Assembly: GCA_020064725.1 (NCBI GenBank)
Contig: JAGTWJ010000007.1
Span: 1,426,001 to 1,490,000, forward strand
DNA: 64,000 bases
Source of the DNA: Drechslerella dactyloides
Taxonomy: Eukaryota > Ascomycota > Orbiliomycetes > Orbiliales > Orbiliaceae
Direction of reading: 5' to 3'
Shown here: positions 23,141 to 34,699 of the stretch, piece after piece
Numbering within the stretch: the first letter of the stretch is position 1
How the letters are laid out: each line of letters opens with the position of its first letter
Program-made: the position numbers and the translations under genes
Notes under the pieces: generated by a model
Seen by the model: the letters and a program-made list of their open reading frames with translations, nothing else
The model's database searches: none
Told to the model about the DNA's origin: nothing

Positions 23141-24856
23141 TTTCGTCGTTCGTTCTCGTGGAGAGAGCTGGTTGGTCCACTACGGGAAAGCGGATGCGAG
23201 CATGATATGTGTAACTGCGAGTTCAATTGGGAGGCTGCAGGTAAGTCGGTGGAAAATTGGTCCGATGCAACGGTTGGAGGGCTGAAAGGTTGGATGGTGA
23301 TCAGATGAGCCGGTGTGCAACTGTGATGGATGGTGGTGTGGATGTGTGTTATAGAGGGGCATGTTATGTTCTGGTGGTGTGTGCGACGCGGCGAGCAAAC
23401 CGCAAATCAACGTCGCTCGTTCGCGGGGCGGGACTTAGCTCCGCACTAGTGCACTGCCAGACTAGCGTCGGGCCGCTCGAGTCAAGAAACGATTTCCACA
23501 CCGTGCGACTGACAGGAACATGTTCATGACTTTGCTTTTTGGCAGTTCTCTTTCTCAAAAATTGCATTTCTTCAAAATATTAACTTTGTAGGGCTGCAGA
23601 TTTTTGTTGTCGTGGCAAGATGTTATTGGTTCGACGCTCAGTGTGCATATCGAGCTGTTGGTAATGTACTGCTCTTGTCCTACCTGAAAGTTCCGAAGTG
23701 GATATCCCGAAATATCTCCTATGATCTCAGTATACAAATACAAGCATTGTACTTACGCCAGTCTACGCAGTGAGAGAGTACGGCCTTCAGCTAAGCGAGG
23801 TTCGGAAAGTTTCCATGCAACGACGACAGTATCTACAAGTCTCGGAGCAGCGCATTGTTGGAAGTTCGGCGACTAGGTGCACTCCCTTGATACCAGGTCG
23901 ATGTCTAGAAGCTCAAGGCAAGCTATGCATGGGTCTCGGGTGTTTCGTGTGCGTTCTCTATGATAATCGCGCAGCCTATTTGCAACAGCTCTGAGCTACA
24001 TACACCGATGACTTTTGATAACGGTTCAGTCACATGTTTGGCACTGGCTGAGCCGCCCATGATCCACATTCAGCAGTCATTTCTTGCTGCTATCTGCTAT
24101 CCATATGAAGGATGTGGGTGCATTGTTGTCTCGTAAACCAAATTTAACTGCGACAGGGTGCATTGCATTGCAGTACTGCGTACGCTGCTACTAGATGATA
24201 GCGATATCCTGAAGTAAAAATGGAATCTGTATAGAAAATGTTTAATCAACTGAATTATGTGATCCAATGAGCGCTCCTGTGTCCAGCTTTGAAGCTCTCT
24301 GGGTGGGGCTCATATGAAAGGGATGGTGTGTTCGCGCGCACACGAGGATGCTTCTCCGATACCCTATGAGATGGATGTATATGGAAGGCGATGAGTGTCA
24401 CAAACAACTGCATATACACACCGACGCCTAGGTTCACGATTCCCTAGCATCTACGTGAATATCACATACTCGATAGGAGAGCGTTTGGTGCTTTTGACAA
24501 TCCGGCTATCTCTCATTAAAGGAACACCAGCATCCGTGACAATCGGAGTAAAAAGTAATAAACAACCCATGAAGACTAAAATGTACATGACAAAGGGCTA
24601 TAAAGACCCAGCGGGATGAGTGTGAGGAATTGGGGAAGAGAATATAGAGGATGTGTACAGAGCGGACATGCCCATGCACCATCAGATAGGTCGTCAAGGA
24701 AGCATGTCGGTCGTGTGAAGATGATAATGATCGACCCCATGAGAGTAATAATGGATGACGGTGAGAGTGTCGGTATCATGCATTATATAGGAAATTCAAC
24801 AGGCGTAATAGACAAGTAACGGTAACGGAGACAAGGAAAATTATCGATAGACACGT
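23141..24856. other. Intergenic region APC5 - RPL37
   Basis: About 1.7 kb with no supported gene. It contains one copy of the dispersed word GTCTCGTAAACCA at 24128-24140. The proximal part should include the APC5 promoter. Confidence 0.45.
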
Positions 24857-25429
24857 CTATTCAGTCTTCTCCTCAGCCTTGGAGGGTCCCCGAGCGTTGG
24901 CCGGTGCGCCGGTCTGGAAGCCGTTCTTGAACCGCCTGCTCACGCCCTTGAGGTACCGCATGCGGCCGGTGCCGGTGGTCTTTCTTCTCTTCGCCTTCTC
25001 GGACCAGTTGTACTTTCTTGTCTTAGCAGCTGGGTATCCGCATCTGTATTGATAGGTCACGTTAGATTGCGTCTCTGGATTGATTGTAGCCAAGTTGATG
25101 AGGGAGCTAGTGGTTGACGTACGATGAGCAGGTGTGCTTCTGGACGTGAAGCGATCTCCGGCCGCAGCGACGGCACATAGTGTGCGATTTGTTCTATATC
25201 ACCAGAACCAATATCAGTCTTGGGTTCGATATCTCCAGCCATATTCTTCCCGCAGCTCTTCCTCAAGAAATTCCACGTATATCTCCCTCTACACCTTCGT
25301 TCAAGTCGGGCAAGAGCTGAAGCGTCCGGGGAGATAACGGTGATGGTTCCTTGCGAGAGGAGCGAGCAGTGTCCAGCGGAATGGGATACTAACGTGGCGC
25401 TTGCCGAAGGAGCTGGTTCCTTTCGTCAT
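24857..25429 (-). CDS. RPL37: 60S ribosomal protein L37 (eL37)
   Basis: Three exons (25429-25394, 25193-25123, 25043-24857) give 97 aa. The N-terminus MTKGTSSFGKRHNKSHTMCR and the zinc-binding cysteines C19, C22, C34 and C37 (MCRRCG, HTCSSCG) are diagnostic, followed by YPAAKTRKYNWSEKAKRRKT. It is a structural protein of the large subunit that contacts 5.8S/25S rRNA. The first intron is 200 bp, long for this locus, and the second is 79 bp. A CACGTG E-box at 25649-25654, about 220 bp upstream of the start, could be regulatory. The gene lies just before RPS9 on the same strand. Confidence 0.96.
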
Positions 25430-25991
25430 GATGTCGGATTATGAGGTCGATCTAGATGGTGGAGCGAGAGTCAGAGGAAAGGCCTAATGTAAAGTGTTTC
25501 GTTGGTTTTCGAAGCGGCTGGGGTGTACATACGAACGGGTTTGTCGAGGTCGAGATGTCGATGGGGTCCAGTCAAGGTGCTCACAAGCGTCAAATTTGGG
25601 TGTTGAGTTTTCCCACACTCTGGTGTTCGGCCGTTAAGCCCTAAGAGTCACGTGCAGAGATAAGATAAGGGTCAACTCGGTAAGGGCACCCCAGCAACAC
25701 ACTTCCCAGAAGGCCAAGGCCCCAATACAGACGCGTTTAGATCTATCAGCTTACGAAGTCTGGCATGCTTTTTAATTTGTCTAGGATTTAGCTTGGTATT
25801 ATCGTACCAGCCTTGCCTGTATCATTGCATATTCATATGGACATTAGAAGAACGCGAATGCGGACATCCGCAAAGTACATGATGCATGCATGATGCCCCA
25901 GAGTGAATAGAGCTTCTAAGGAAAAAGAATTATGATATACATAGAAAAGGTTATAAAGGTCGAAAATGAGAACGGAAGTAACAAGAAACAT
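25430..25991. other. Intergenic region RPL37 - RPS9
   Basis: Contains the RPL37 promoter (CACGTG near 25649) and the RPS9 3' flank. Both genes are on the - strand. No other gene is seen. Confidence 0.45.
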
Positions 25992-26984
25992 TTACTCCTC
26001 ATCGTCCTCAGCATCGCCGTCACCACCCTCAGCAGCCTTGCTCCTCTTTCTCTTTGTGCGGCCGGGACGGCCACCGCCAAACGGCGAGGTCAGGGCAAAG
26101 TCAATGTGCTTCTGCGAGTCAAGACGGACGATGAAGGATGGGACATTGACAATTTGCTTGCCGACACTATTGTTTACAGCTGTTAGCATGTAACTCTCTG
26201 ATATGGCTATTGCGGAAGGGTTACAGTTACATACCGGATGTGGCGTTGACGGATGAGGACACGGGCGTGATGTATCGACTTGGCCAAACCGAGCTTGTAG
26301 ACCTGAGTCTGCAGTCTTCGCTCCCTATATCCCACAATTCGCGTAAGCAGCTGTTCCGGGCACATCTCACAGGGTGACAGGATACGTACAAGAAATCTTC
26401 GATCTTCAAGGCCAAGACGTAATCGAGCTTCATGCGGGATTCGTCAAGGATACCAGCACGGACCAGACGTCTGATCAAAGCGTTACCTTCGAACAGACGC
26501 TTGGGGTCCTTCTCGTCGAGCGTGAGCAGCTGACGGGCGGCACGACGGATTTTGGACAAGGTCTATACGGCAGAAAGCGCGAGATATTAACCACAAGTCA
26601 TCAAGATGCCGTGAAGGCACAAGAGTGGACTTGATGGGCTGAGAAAGAGCTTCTCAGGGCATTGCTATCAACGTACGAGTTGCACACGCCACACTTCACG
26701 CTTGTTTCTGAGACCGTATTCACCAACCTGATGATTTGTTAGTGTCCGTTGTAATCACGAAGTTCAGGGTGTGGGGAACCGGATTGGATGCGAGATATCT
26801 CTATAATCCTCTCTTGACGTACGATCTTCAATTCGGAGTCCAGACGAGCTGACTCGAAGGGACGACGGGGGACCTTGTAGGTCTTGGAGTAGGTGCGTCT
26901 GTACAACGTTCAACTGTTAGCATCGTCGGTACGTCACATCCGTGGCGGTAGGCGTCGATGGCGAACTTACGGAGCGCGAGGCAT
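25992..26984 (-). CDS. RPS9: 40S ribosomal protein S9 (uS4)
   Basis: Six exons (26984-26971, 26898-26823, 26727-26677, 26562-26390, 26324-26235, 26166-25992) give 192 aa. The sequence is unmistakable: MPRAPRTYSKTYKVPRRPFE at the start, then GEYGLRNKREVWRVQL, the S4 RNA-binding domain (about residues 107-170, with RRLQTQVYKLGLAKSIHHAR and VLIRQRHIRVGKQIVNVPSF), and an acidic tail. uS4 is an early-binding small-subunit protein that guards decoding fidelity. The first coding exon is 14 bp, a usual feature of fungal ribosomal protein genes. It is divergent from RPL21, with 349 bp between starts. Confidence 0.97.
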
Positions 26985-27333
26985 GATGGGCGGTTATGTT
27001 CGAAAGAGCTGGGGAGTGACGGCTCTTCGGTTGTCGATGGTCGTGTGTCGTATGCTGAAGTCGATGGGGTGAGGTTGAAGATTGGGCAAGGTTGAATTTT
27101 GTTGTGTCCCCTCGGAAAGAAAAACGCAGTCACTCGCTGCCCTACAAAAACATATGCGCTAGTTGGAAAGGGGAATAGCCGCCAAGACCGCACCACTTTG
27201 CGTTGACGGCCACCAAAATCGTTTTGCAACCACAAGTGATCTATCTCGAGCATCAAATTCGACCACCAATCGACCATCGACACCCTCCCGCCGTTAACGA
27301 TATCATCACTCACGAAACCTCAAATCCGACACA
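26985..27333. promoter_or_regulatory. Bidirectional promoter RPS9 / RPL21
   Basis: These 349 bp separate divergent small- and large-subunit ribosomal protein genes, so coordinate control is likely. No canonical TATA is obvious. Clusters of CGACC/CGATC words occur at about 27250-27290. Confidence 0.45.
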
Positions 27334-28062
27334 ATGGGTAAATCAGGTACGGCTGCTGTCACTGGAGATCCCACGTTGGAGGTCCTGGATAGGACTGCTG
27401 GCAGCATGACGGAAAGCTAAACGGTGAAATCACAGGTGGTCTCCGGGCCGGTACCCGCTATGCCTTCTCCCGTGGCTTCAAGAAGACGGGCATGATCGCG
27501 CTGTCGACTTACCTGCAACAGTACAAGGTGCGCTCCGGCAGACTTGATTCGAAATAACGGACGGAATAGCATGTCTAATAGAAGTTATATAGGTTGGAGA
27601 CATCGTCGATATCAGATGCAACGGCGCCCAGCAGAAGGGGTTAGTAATTTCCGCCAACATACCGTCGACTACGCCAGGTAGATCGAAACGGGACCTTTGA
27701 ACTACAGCTGACCACCGATCGCACTATCTAGTATGCCATACAAGGTCTACCACGGCAAGACCGGCATCGTCTACAACGTCACCAAGTCCTCCGTCGGCGT
27801 CATCGTCCACAAGAAGGTTGGCAACAGGTACATCGAGAAGCGTGTCAACATCCGCATCGAGCACATCCACCACTCGAAATGCCGTGAAGAGTTCGTCCGA
27901 CGGGTAAAGGAAAACGCAGCCCGGAGAAAATCCGCAAAGGAGGCCGGCGAGCACGTTCATCTGAAGCGACAGATCCCACTGCCCCGGGAAGCCCGGACAG
28001 TGTCGGCGAAGGACAATGTGCCGATGACTGTTGTCCCAATCCCATACGAAACGACTATTTAA
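27334..28062 (+). CDS. RPL21: 60S ribosomal protein L21 (eL21)
   Basis: Four exons (27334-27346, 27436-27527, 27593-27639, 27732-28062) give 160 aa, the usual length in fungi. Recognised from GLRAGTRYAFSRGFKKTGMI at the start, QQYKVGDIVDIRCNGAQQKG, MPYKVYHGKTGIVYNV, the KKVGNRYIEKRVNIRIEHI core and the PREARTVSAKDN tail. It is a structural protein of the large subunit. The first coding exon is only 13 bp. It is convergent with the Spc19 gene. Confidence 0.97.
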
Positions 28063-28826
28063 TTATTTTCTCTGCTGTCTGTCGCTTGGAAAGGATGGTT
28101 CGGCTTATATATTACTACTACCACCTTTTTTTTTCTCTTTATTCTCTTGCTCATAGCTCCACTGGTCATACCGGCGTTCTTCATACGACATTTTATTCCT
28201 CGGCCATGCCACTTCCACCTCCTCATATCCTCTCGCCGTCTCCTGTGCCTGTGTATATCCCCTATGCACACTCCTGTCACGTATCCACAATAGTTATAAT
28301 GGATAGTCATGATACGACTCGCTCAATGCCCATGCCGTAGCCACGATCACTGTAGCTTGTAATACAGGGGCTAGGCAGCCACTAGGCAAAACGGTGACGC
28401 CGCCGGACTCTGGATTGATCGTAGCTATATAAACCTGCGCCCCGAAAGTGAACTACATCACTGCTTGTCCCAAGGTCAGAGGAATATATCCTCGCTTGCG
28501 CCCGCACATGCCCTCTCCTTCATACAAGCCATACCTAGAGAGTTTCCATAGCTGGACACATGCTCACTGACTCATTTAAGCCAATAAAGACATTATTTCT
28601 ATAACCATCTGCACCCTGGATGGGATCACTATTATTCAGTAGTGGCTTACACAGACAGCGCTGTGCCCGCAGTCTTCATGTAGATGGTATAAGTATGACA
28701 ACAAGAAGAGCCTCATCGCCTTCTATATACAACGATCTCATAGGGTATCGTGCGGGCTCTGAACAACATGCTTCATGCTGGGTATCGTATATTCCCCACG
28801 AGCTTCACTGGAACTTTAGTCACTGA
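28063..28826. other. Convergent intergenic region RPL21 - SPC19
   Basis: T-rich 3' flanks of two convergent genes. No supported gene or notable repeat. Confidence 0.45.
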
Positions 28827-29413
28827 TCAGGCCCCGTAGCTCATATTTTTCTTCAACTGCATTTCCTTCTGCCGTTTCTCCAGCTCCAGCCGTTCGACTG
28901 CATATGCCAGCCGCTGCCTTTGCGCCTTTAGCTTCTTCAGCTTCTCTACATTCATCGCTTCGTCTTCATTAGGCCCAGGGGTTGGAACAGTGGCAGCATG
29001 CTTCTGCCCAGCGTTACCACCCGGTGCCCCACTCTTCTTGAGGCTGTTCGCGATGCGGGTTTCCAACAGCTCCGAGTCGGCGATGAGCTTGCGCTCTTTC
29101 AGCTCGAGGCGATGAATGTGCTTCTCAGTCTCTTTGAGTAGACGGTCGGCTTCCGGTGCGATAGTGGAAGATAAGAGGGATTGTGCGGTTTGCAGGTCGC
29201 CTTGGGAGACTAGTTCGAAGTGCTGGTGGGCGTTAGCATGGCGGTCCGCCGACTTGGTCTGCGGGATGTTTTGATCGGACGTACGCGGTGCGAGGACAGG
29301 ACTTTGGCGAGGCGGGGGTAGTCCGCGACGGCGGCATCGAGGACCTGGATTGTGGTCTGCAGGGTCTCGGTGGATAGCGTCAGGGAGGCGACGCAGCCTG
29401 AGAGGGCGTTCAT
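28827..29413 (-). CDS. SPC19: DASH complex subunit Spc19
   Basis: There are two exons, 29413-29285 and 29222-28827 (62-bp intron), giving 174 aa. The DASH/Dam1 complex is a fungal-specific ring that couples kinetochores to microtubules. The N-terminal block (LSGCVASLTLSTETLQTTI, then LDAAVADYPRLAKVLSSHRH followed by FELVSQGDL) matches the Spc19 signature. Heptad-like helices follow (EADRLLKETEKHIHRLELKE, RKLIADSELLETRIA), then a Gly/Pro linker and a final coiled coil (KLKKLKAQRQRLAYAVERLE). The length fits the family. The intron lies exactly inside the conserved block, and joining it restores the motif. Confidence 0.9.
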
Positions 29414-30460
29414 GGCTGGCGCGTGGGGGTGGGGAGGCAGTATCGGGAGTCGCAGCTGCTGGTGAGGTTGTCACGTTCCACTAAGAATTCTGCATTCCGC
29501 AGTATTATATCGTCACCAACAACAACATCGGTCGGATCGAGGAATAGCGCTTCAGCGTGGACTCCACAATCGATGAACCTTGCCGCTTTCAGCTGCCAAG
29601 AGCTAAGGCATCTTGGGAATAGTTTGGTAAATATCGATCTGAGCTGAAATCATGGGAGCTTTCTGGCTCCTATAGTTCCTGAAATCGGTAGAAAGAGTGC
29701 TGATTATCACAGGTCACGGGCACGAGACTGCATCAGGACCGAAGGACTCCTCGTTCGGTATTTACGGCACCCAGGCGCTCTCCTGCTCAAGATAGCTCTC
29801 ATTCTCCGGTCCGTGGGTATATTAAAAGGCCCGGCTTCAGCGCTCAGGTCAGGACGTCGTCCGCCGAATCTCCACCATCCTTCGCGATTTCACGGATGAC
29901 GATACGACAGGGTGCTGTAGCTTGAAGGGTGCTCTAGTTTTGCACGAGTACCGAGCCTCACCTCGTAAACCACCCGCTACACGAGGCTTGACGGAACATC
30001 GGTTCCGAGATCTGGGGTCTAGGCTGCACAACGGATCTGAGGCCCCGACGCTTGCGCCAGGTAATCCACCACCTTTCCCTGCCAGCCTAGTTAGTCTCCG
30101 GGCGCGGGCGCAACTTCTTCGATGCAGCGGTAAAGCCAAGTAGAGGCACGCATGCAGCAGCCCTGTCGAGCAAATCGGAGCGCGGGGAGCGCAGCCGCTA
30201 ACTGGATTTGGACTCCTCCCAATTAGTAATTTTTGAAACCCAAAAATTTTGCGACGATAGCTTGCCTTCTTTACGCATCCTTCCAACCGTACGACGAACT
30301 GCCTCAAAAACCATCCACTCCCTCAGGATGATAACCTCCCACAAACCCGCCAATGAATAAGCCACTCATCCTATCTTACTGTCCATAACTTCGTTTTCGC
30401 CGTCCCGTCGATAAAAAGAACGAAAACAAGGGTTCTTTCCATCACACGTCATCCGCCAAC
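29414..30460. other. Divergent intergenic region SPC19 - RIM2-like
   Basis: About 1.05 kb between divergent starts. No gene is supported. It carries one variant copy of the dispersed word (CCTCGTAAACCA) at 29961-29972. The promoters of both genes should be here. Confidence 0.4.
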
Positions 30461-31958
30461 ATGGGTCTTGGAATGACAAGCTCGGAGCCACCGACGGCAA
30501 TCCATGCGCCGACGGCGCACCACCACCTCCACCGAGAATCGCATGAGCCTCACAACCTGTCAATAGACCGGGAGATTGGCGCCGCGCTGCCTCGTCCCGA
30601 TGTCGAGCCCACGATTACGACCAATCCGCTGGTGGCGAAATCGTTTGCGCACTTTGTAGCCGGCGGGTACGTACCAGCCCCTCCATTCCGAATACCCCTC
30701 ACTGCGGGCCGGCACGACAAACGACCCGCGTTCGTGCACGTTGATCGCACAGGGCAAGATTAAGGCTGACGGATGTGGATTTGGCAACAGGGTCGGCGGA
30801 ATGAGTGCTGCAATTGTGACGTCGCCGCTGGATGTTATGAAAACGAGACTACAGGGCGATTTTTACCGGAGCCGGATCGCGGCGAGGAATGCAGCTTTGA
30901 CGGGACGGGAGACCGCTCTAGGTGCCGGCTTACGGCATTTCAGAGAGACGTTCCAGCTACTCAAGTACGTCGGTCATTCACGACACCTGTCCAGCGCAAT
31001 GAAAGCTAACACGTTTCGGGGAAATGCAGTGAAGTCTACAAGCTTGAGGGCTGGCGGGCTTTGTTCAAGGGACTCGGACCGAATCTTATCGGTGTCGTTC
31101 CCGCACGGTAGGCCAACACTGGCCAACACTCCTCTATCTGTCCGAACGATACACTGTCTAACAGCTTTACTTTGAACAGCTCGATAAACTTCTGGACATA
31201 CGGCAACGGCAAGAGCATCCTCGCCGACAACTTCAACAGCGGCCAGGAAGCCACCTGGATCCACCTCACCGCCGCCATCACGGCCGGTATAGTGACGGGC
31301 ACGGCCACGAACCCGATCTGGCTCGTTAAAACCCGTCTGCAACTCGACAAGGACAACGCGCTCGCGACGACCGGCACAACTTCTACACGTCAGTACAAGA
31401 ATTCATGGGACTGCATCAGGCAGACGGTGCGCCATGAGGGCATCAGAGGTCTTTACAAGGGCCTCAGTGCCAGCTACCTAGGCGTTACAGAATCGACGCT
31501 GCAGTGGGTACTGTATGAGCGGATGAAGCTGTCACTGGCGGACCGCGAGCAGCAACGCCTAGCGTCCGGCTGCGAGGAGAACGCGACGGATGTGGCCCTC
31601 GCGTATTTCGGCAAGAGCGGCGCGGCGGGTATGGCCAAGCTGATTGCGACGGCGGTGACCTACCCGCATGAGGTTGTCAGGACGAGACTGCGGCAGGCGC
31701 CACTGGTCGGGGGAAAAATCAAGTACACCGGCCTTGTGCAGTGCTTCCGGCTAGTTTTGAAAGAGGAGGGCCTAGCAGCGATGTATGGTGGCCTGACGAG
31801 CCACATACTCAAGGTGGTGCCGAGTTCGATGATCATGTTCGGAATGTAAGTGCTGTGAGACATCTATCTTCCTTGATTTCGCCCTTACTAACCTTTCGAC
31901 TAGGTACGAGATAATACTTCGTATGCTGGGAACGGACTCGAACCTCGCAAAGGCGTGA
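30461..31958 (+). CDS. RIM2: Mitochondrial carrier, Rim2-type pyrimidine nucleotide transporter
   Basis: Five exons (30461-30666, 30791-30964, 31030-31107, 31180-31845, 31904-31958) give 392 aa in consistent phase. Three mitochondrial-carrier repeats are seen, each with its signature: SPLDVMKTRLQ, NPIWLVKTRLQ and YPHEVVRTRLR. The second repeat has Trp where most carriers have an acidic residue (PIW). This is typical of the Rim2/PNC group, which exchanges pyrimidine nucleotides, possibly with iron, across the inner membrane for mtDNA and RNA synthesis. The first 55 residues are a His/Pro-rich extension. Long loops follow repeat 1 (RIAARNAALTGRETALGAGL) and repeat 2, also typical of Rim2. Other folate/FAD carriers share PIW motifs, so substrate is inferred. 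Confidence 0.88.
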
Positions 31959-32635
31959 GATGTGATTCCGCCTGAGTGACAACTGCTACGCCTGCTAACA
32001 GTGGGCTGTTGCAATCCGACTTTAACAATTCTCTGTCCATACTTTTTTTCCCACACGCACGATGAATAGAGCCTCCCTTTGAAGATGACGCATAAATCGG
32101 CGTTCGGATAGCCTCCTTTAGTTTCAGTGTTTGCTTTTCCGGGGTTTCTTGGTTCTTCGACGACTAATCTCTCTCCTCACTCCTCGCTTCATTCACTCGA
32201 CGATACACTTTAACTCTGTACGATATGACACCGAAAAAGTTCATTCGGAGATCGGATCGGTTGACTGGTTGACAAGATGATTGTCATGGTGCTGGATGTA
32301 CATACGTATTTTTATGGCGGCGGCAGCCGGGAATCAAAGGGTTGGTGGGCCGATAGACGGTGGGGTGTGCTGTTTTGGGGATGGGTTCGCTAGCCCGGTT
32401 TTGTAATTCCGTGTAAATACTTTGCTAGAACGGAGAATGGACCGATACAATGGAGAGATCACATTTATTCAATATTCGTGTACTAAACAATAACGAGACA
32501 TGTTCCATTTGCATGGAGATGTGTTATATACAACGGCGGTCTTGTTTGCGAGACAAAGAATGCAACCAACATAAAGAGATGTAAAAAAGCGACGTTCAAA
32601 AAGACAGCTCAGAATCCAGTATATACAAAACAGTC
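31959..32635. other. Convergent intergenic region
   Basis: 3' flanks of the carrier gene (+) and the ankyrin gene (-). At 32541-32554 there is a reverse copy of the GTCTCGCAAAC word. No gene is seen. Confidence 0.4.
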
Positions 32636-33948
32636 TTAAAGAGCCATTTTGAACACTTCCACAAATTCTTCACAGCTGCTGATTGAAGAGACAAAGTCCG
32701 GAACCCGCCATCCATATTTCTGTCTACGCTCCTCACCAGCTAGATCCGAGACACGTTGTCTTTGTTCGTGGACACCGCGCATCACGTCCATCATTATAGT
32801 CGCGTAGCCGGCTCTTTCCCTCGCAATAATGTCGTACATAGTGTAGAATAGCCTTTCATTGGAAGGCAATTTGGCCAATTGCATGGGATCCGGTGTATGG
32901 GGATGAAAGAGACCCCAGAAAGATTGAAAAGGAACAAATTTTCGGCTGCAGAAGGACTCGTCTCCATATAACTTCCCTTTTTTATGGCTGAAGTGAGGTT
33001 CTCCACGTAATCAATTTGGAACGTTGGTGTTATAAACGGCCCAAACATGTGAAGGAACTCCACGACTTCTAGGTTCTGATGGGTAAAGGCGACGTCAGCG
33101 GGAGTTCCCCCAACAACATCCTTGACAGCTGTTAATTTTGTAAAGTCTCCGTCTAACTTGTTCTCAATTGCTCCGGAGATCGCCTCCATCAGCTCTCCTA
33201 ACGAATCCCTTCCCGCGGATCCCGGTGTTTTCAAGCGTGCGATATAGTGCATTATGTTCTGTCCGCAGATATCCTGTTGACTACATAGGTCTAATATCGC
33301 TTCATCGCTGGTCACTGTACTTATCGCTGCCAGCACTGCTAATCCGCCTGAGATACCAGATCCAGATATTGCCATTTGCATAACCCCAACGCCAAACACA
33401 TCTCGGATGCCCAGATCGGCTCCAGCATTTATTAGCATGAGTGCTAGATCCACATGGCCTTGGCGGAGAGCAAGGCATAACGGAGTCATTCCAAGATCAT
33501 CTTGCTTGTCAATAAGACCTCGAAGTCGTTCGTACTGGAGACAGAATTCCAGGATTTCAAAATTACCCGTTAAGACTGCAATATGTAGTACAGATCTTCC
33601 TCTGAAATCGTTGATATCATGATGAACTTTGGCGCTATCCAGTAAAGTCTTAGATACAGCAAGATTCTGATTTGAGATGCTCTGTAGGAGTGGCGTATTC
33701 CCGTTCCAGCACTGGACGTTGATGGCTTCTTCGTCTGAGGCTTGGGGTAGCAACATGGTAGTCGCTATCTCGCAAACCTCAAATATTTCTTTTCGCTTGT
33801 AGGGACCCCAGGTGAGGTTGCGGCCATCGAATTTTGGTGGCACAGCTCCTACAGGGCTCCTGGCAAGATGAAGGGCGGTGCGCCCTCTATCCCCGGGCCT
33901 CTGAAAGCGAGGACGATGGTCGTGACCCGCCTGCAGTAGAATTGACAT
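32636..33948 (-). pseudogene. Ankyrin-repeat protein gene with one frameshift
   Basis: The upstream frame is open from before 33948 (first ATG). It carries ankyrin-like units: GRTALHLAR, NGNTPLLQSISNQNLAVSKT, GRSVLHIAVLTGNFEILEF, GMTPLCLALRQGHVDLALML then INAGADLGIRD, and GTPADVAFTHQNLEVVEFL. At a run of six T (A on the coding strand) at 32978-32983 the coding sense moves to another frame. That frame stays open to the stop at 32636 and reads like protein (FQSFWGLFHPHTPDP; YTMYDIIARERAGYATIMMD). One base missing from the homopolymer explains the shift, so it may be a sequencing error or a young null allele. The N-terminus looks truncated: coding-like sequence extends upstream of the first ATG to an in-frame stop at about 34040, so an upstream exon may be missing. 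Such proteins are common in fungal accessory DNA, and no specific function is known. Confidence 0.7.
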
Positions 33949-34699
33949 TATAGTGAATCTGCGATATAACGCAGCGCAGCGGTGCCAACAGTTGTAATAG
34001 TGTTGCCACAGGCCACCGTCATGCCCCCCAGTCACGAGTCAAGATATTTCCCCCATATGCCAGAGTACTTGAAGCAGAACTTGCTATTAGATTACGTATC
34101 ACTTTCGACTATACTATTAACTATATCAACCAAGAGCTATCAACAAAGAACCACATTTTCAACGAACAAAAAAAAAACCTGATGGTGTACCTAGGCGATC
34201 GGTGCGGGTATACGTGCAACCGTCCACGTCGGAGAAAAGTGAACCAATCTGGTTTGCGAGACAATGACCTACCTACCAGAACTGACTTGGAAGACACATG
34301 AATGCATTCAGAGTCACCGCTGATATGTGGATTATTATCTCGCCAACCAGATTGCCGCACTTTCTCCGACGAGGCCGGGTGCCGTCTACGCGTAGGACAA
34401 ATTGTGCCGCGCTCCGTTCTTCCGTTCAGTACCCAGGTTCGAGGCTGGCGAATCTTACGAAACAGATGACCGCCAAATAAAGAAAACTCCAAACCCCCCG
34501 ATCACCCATGCCTCCTTTTTTCCTTTTATATTCCCAATTTTTTATCATTTTTCGCCTGTATCTTCTTTTTCAACTTTTTTTTCCTTCTTTTTCTTTCTTT
34601 CTTCCTTCCTTTTTTTTTTTTTTTTGAAAAGATTTCCACAACATCTGCGCAAGCACCCGATAAATGAACGCCAAATTTGTGATCCAGAAGCCCGGTCTA
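33949..34699. other. Intergenic region with fold-back element and T-tract
   Basis: Holds the imperfect inverted repeat at 34208-34390 (separate entry) and a long pyrimidine/T-rich tract at about 34510-34625. No gene is seen. Confidence 0.5.
34208..34390. repeat. Fold-back (MITE-like) element
   Basis: The core arms 34228-34265 and 34334-34370 are inverted copies: GTCGGAGAAAAGTG and CCAATCTGGTTTGCGAGA on the left, reversed with few changes on the right. The spacer is about 68 bp. Weaker complementarity continues outward to about 34208 and 34390. The inner end contains the word GTCTCGCAAACCA found elsewhere in the window. There is no coding capacity. Confidence 0.7.
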
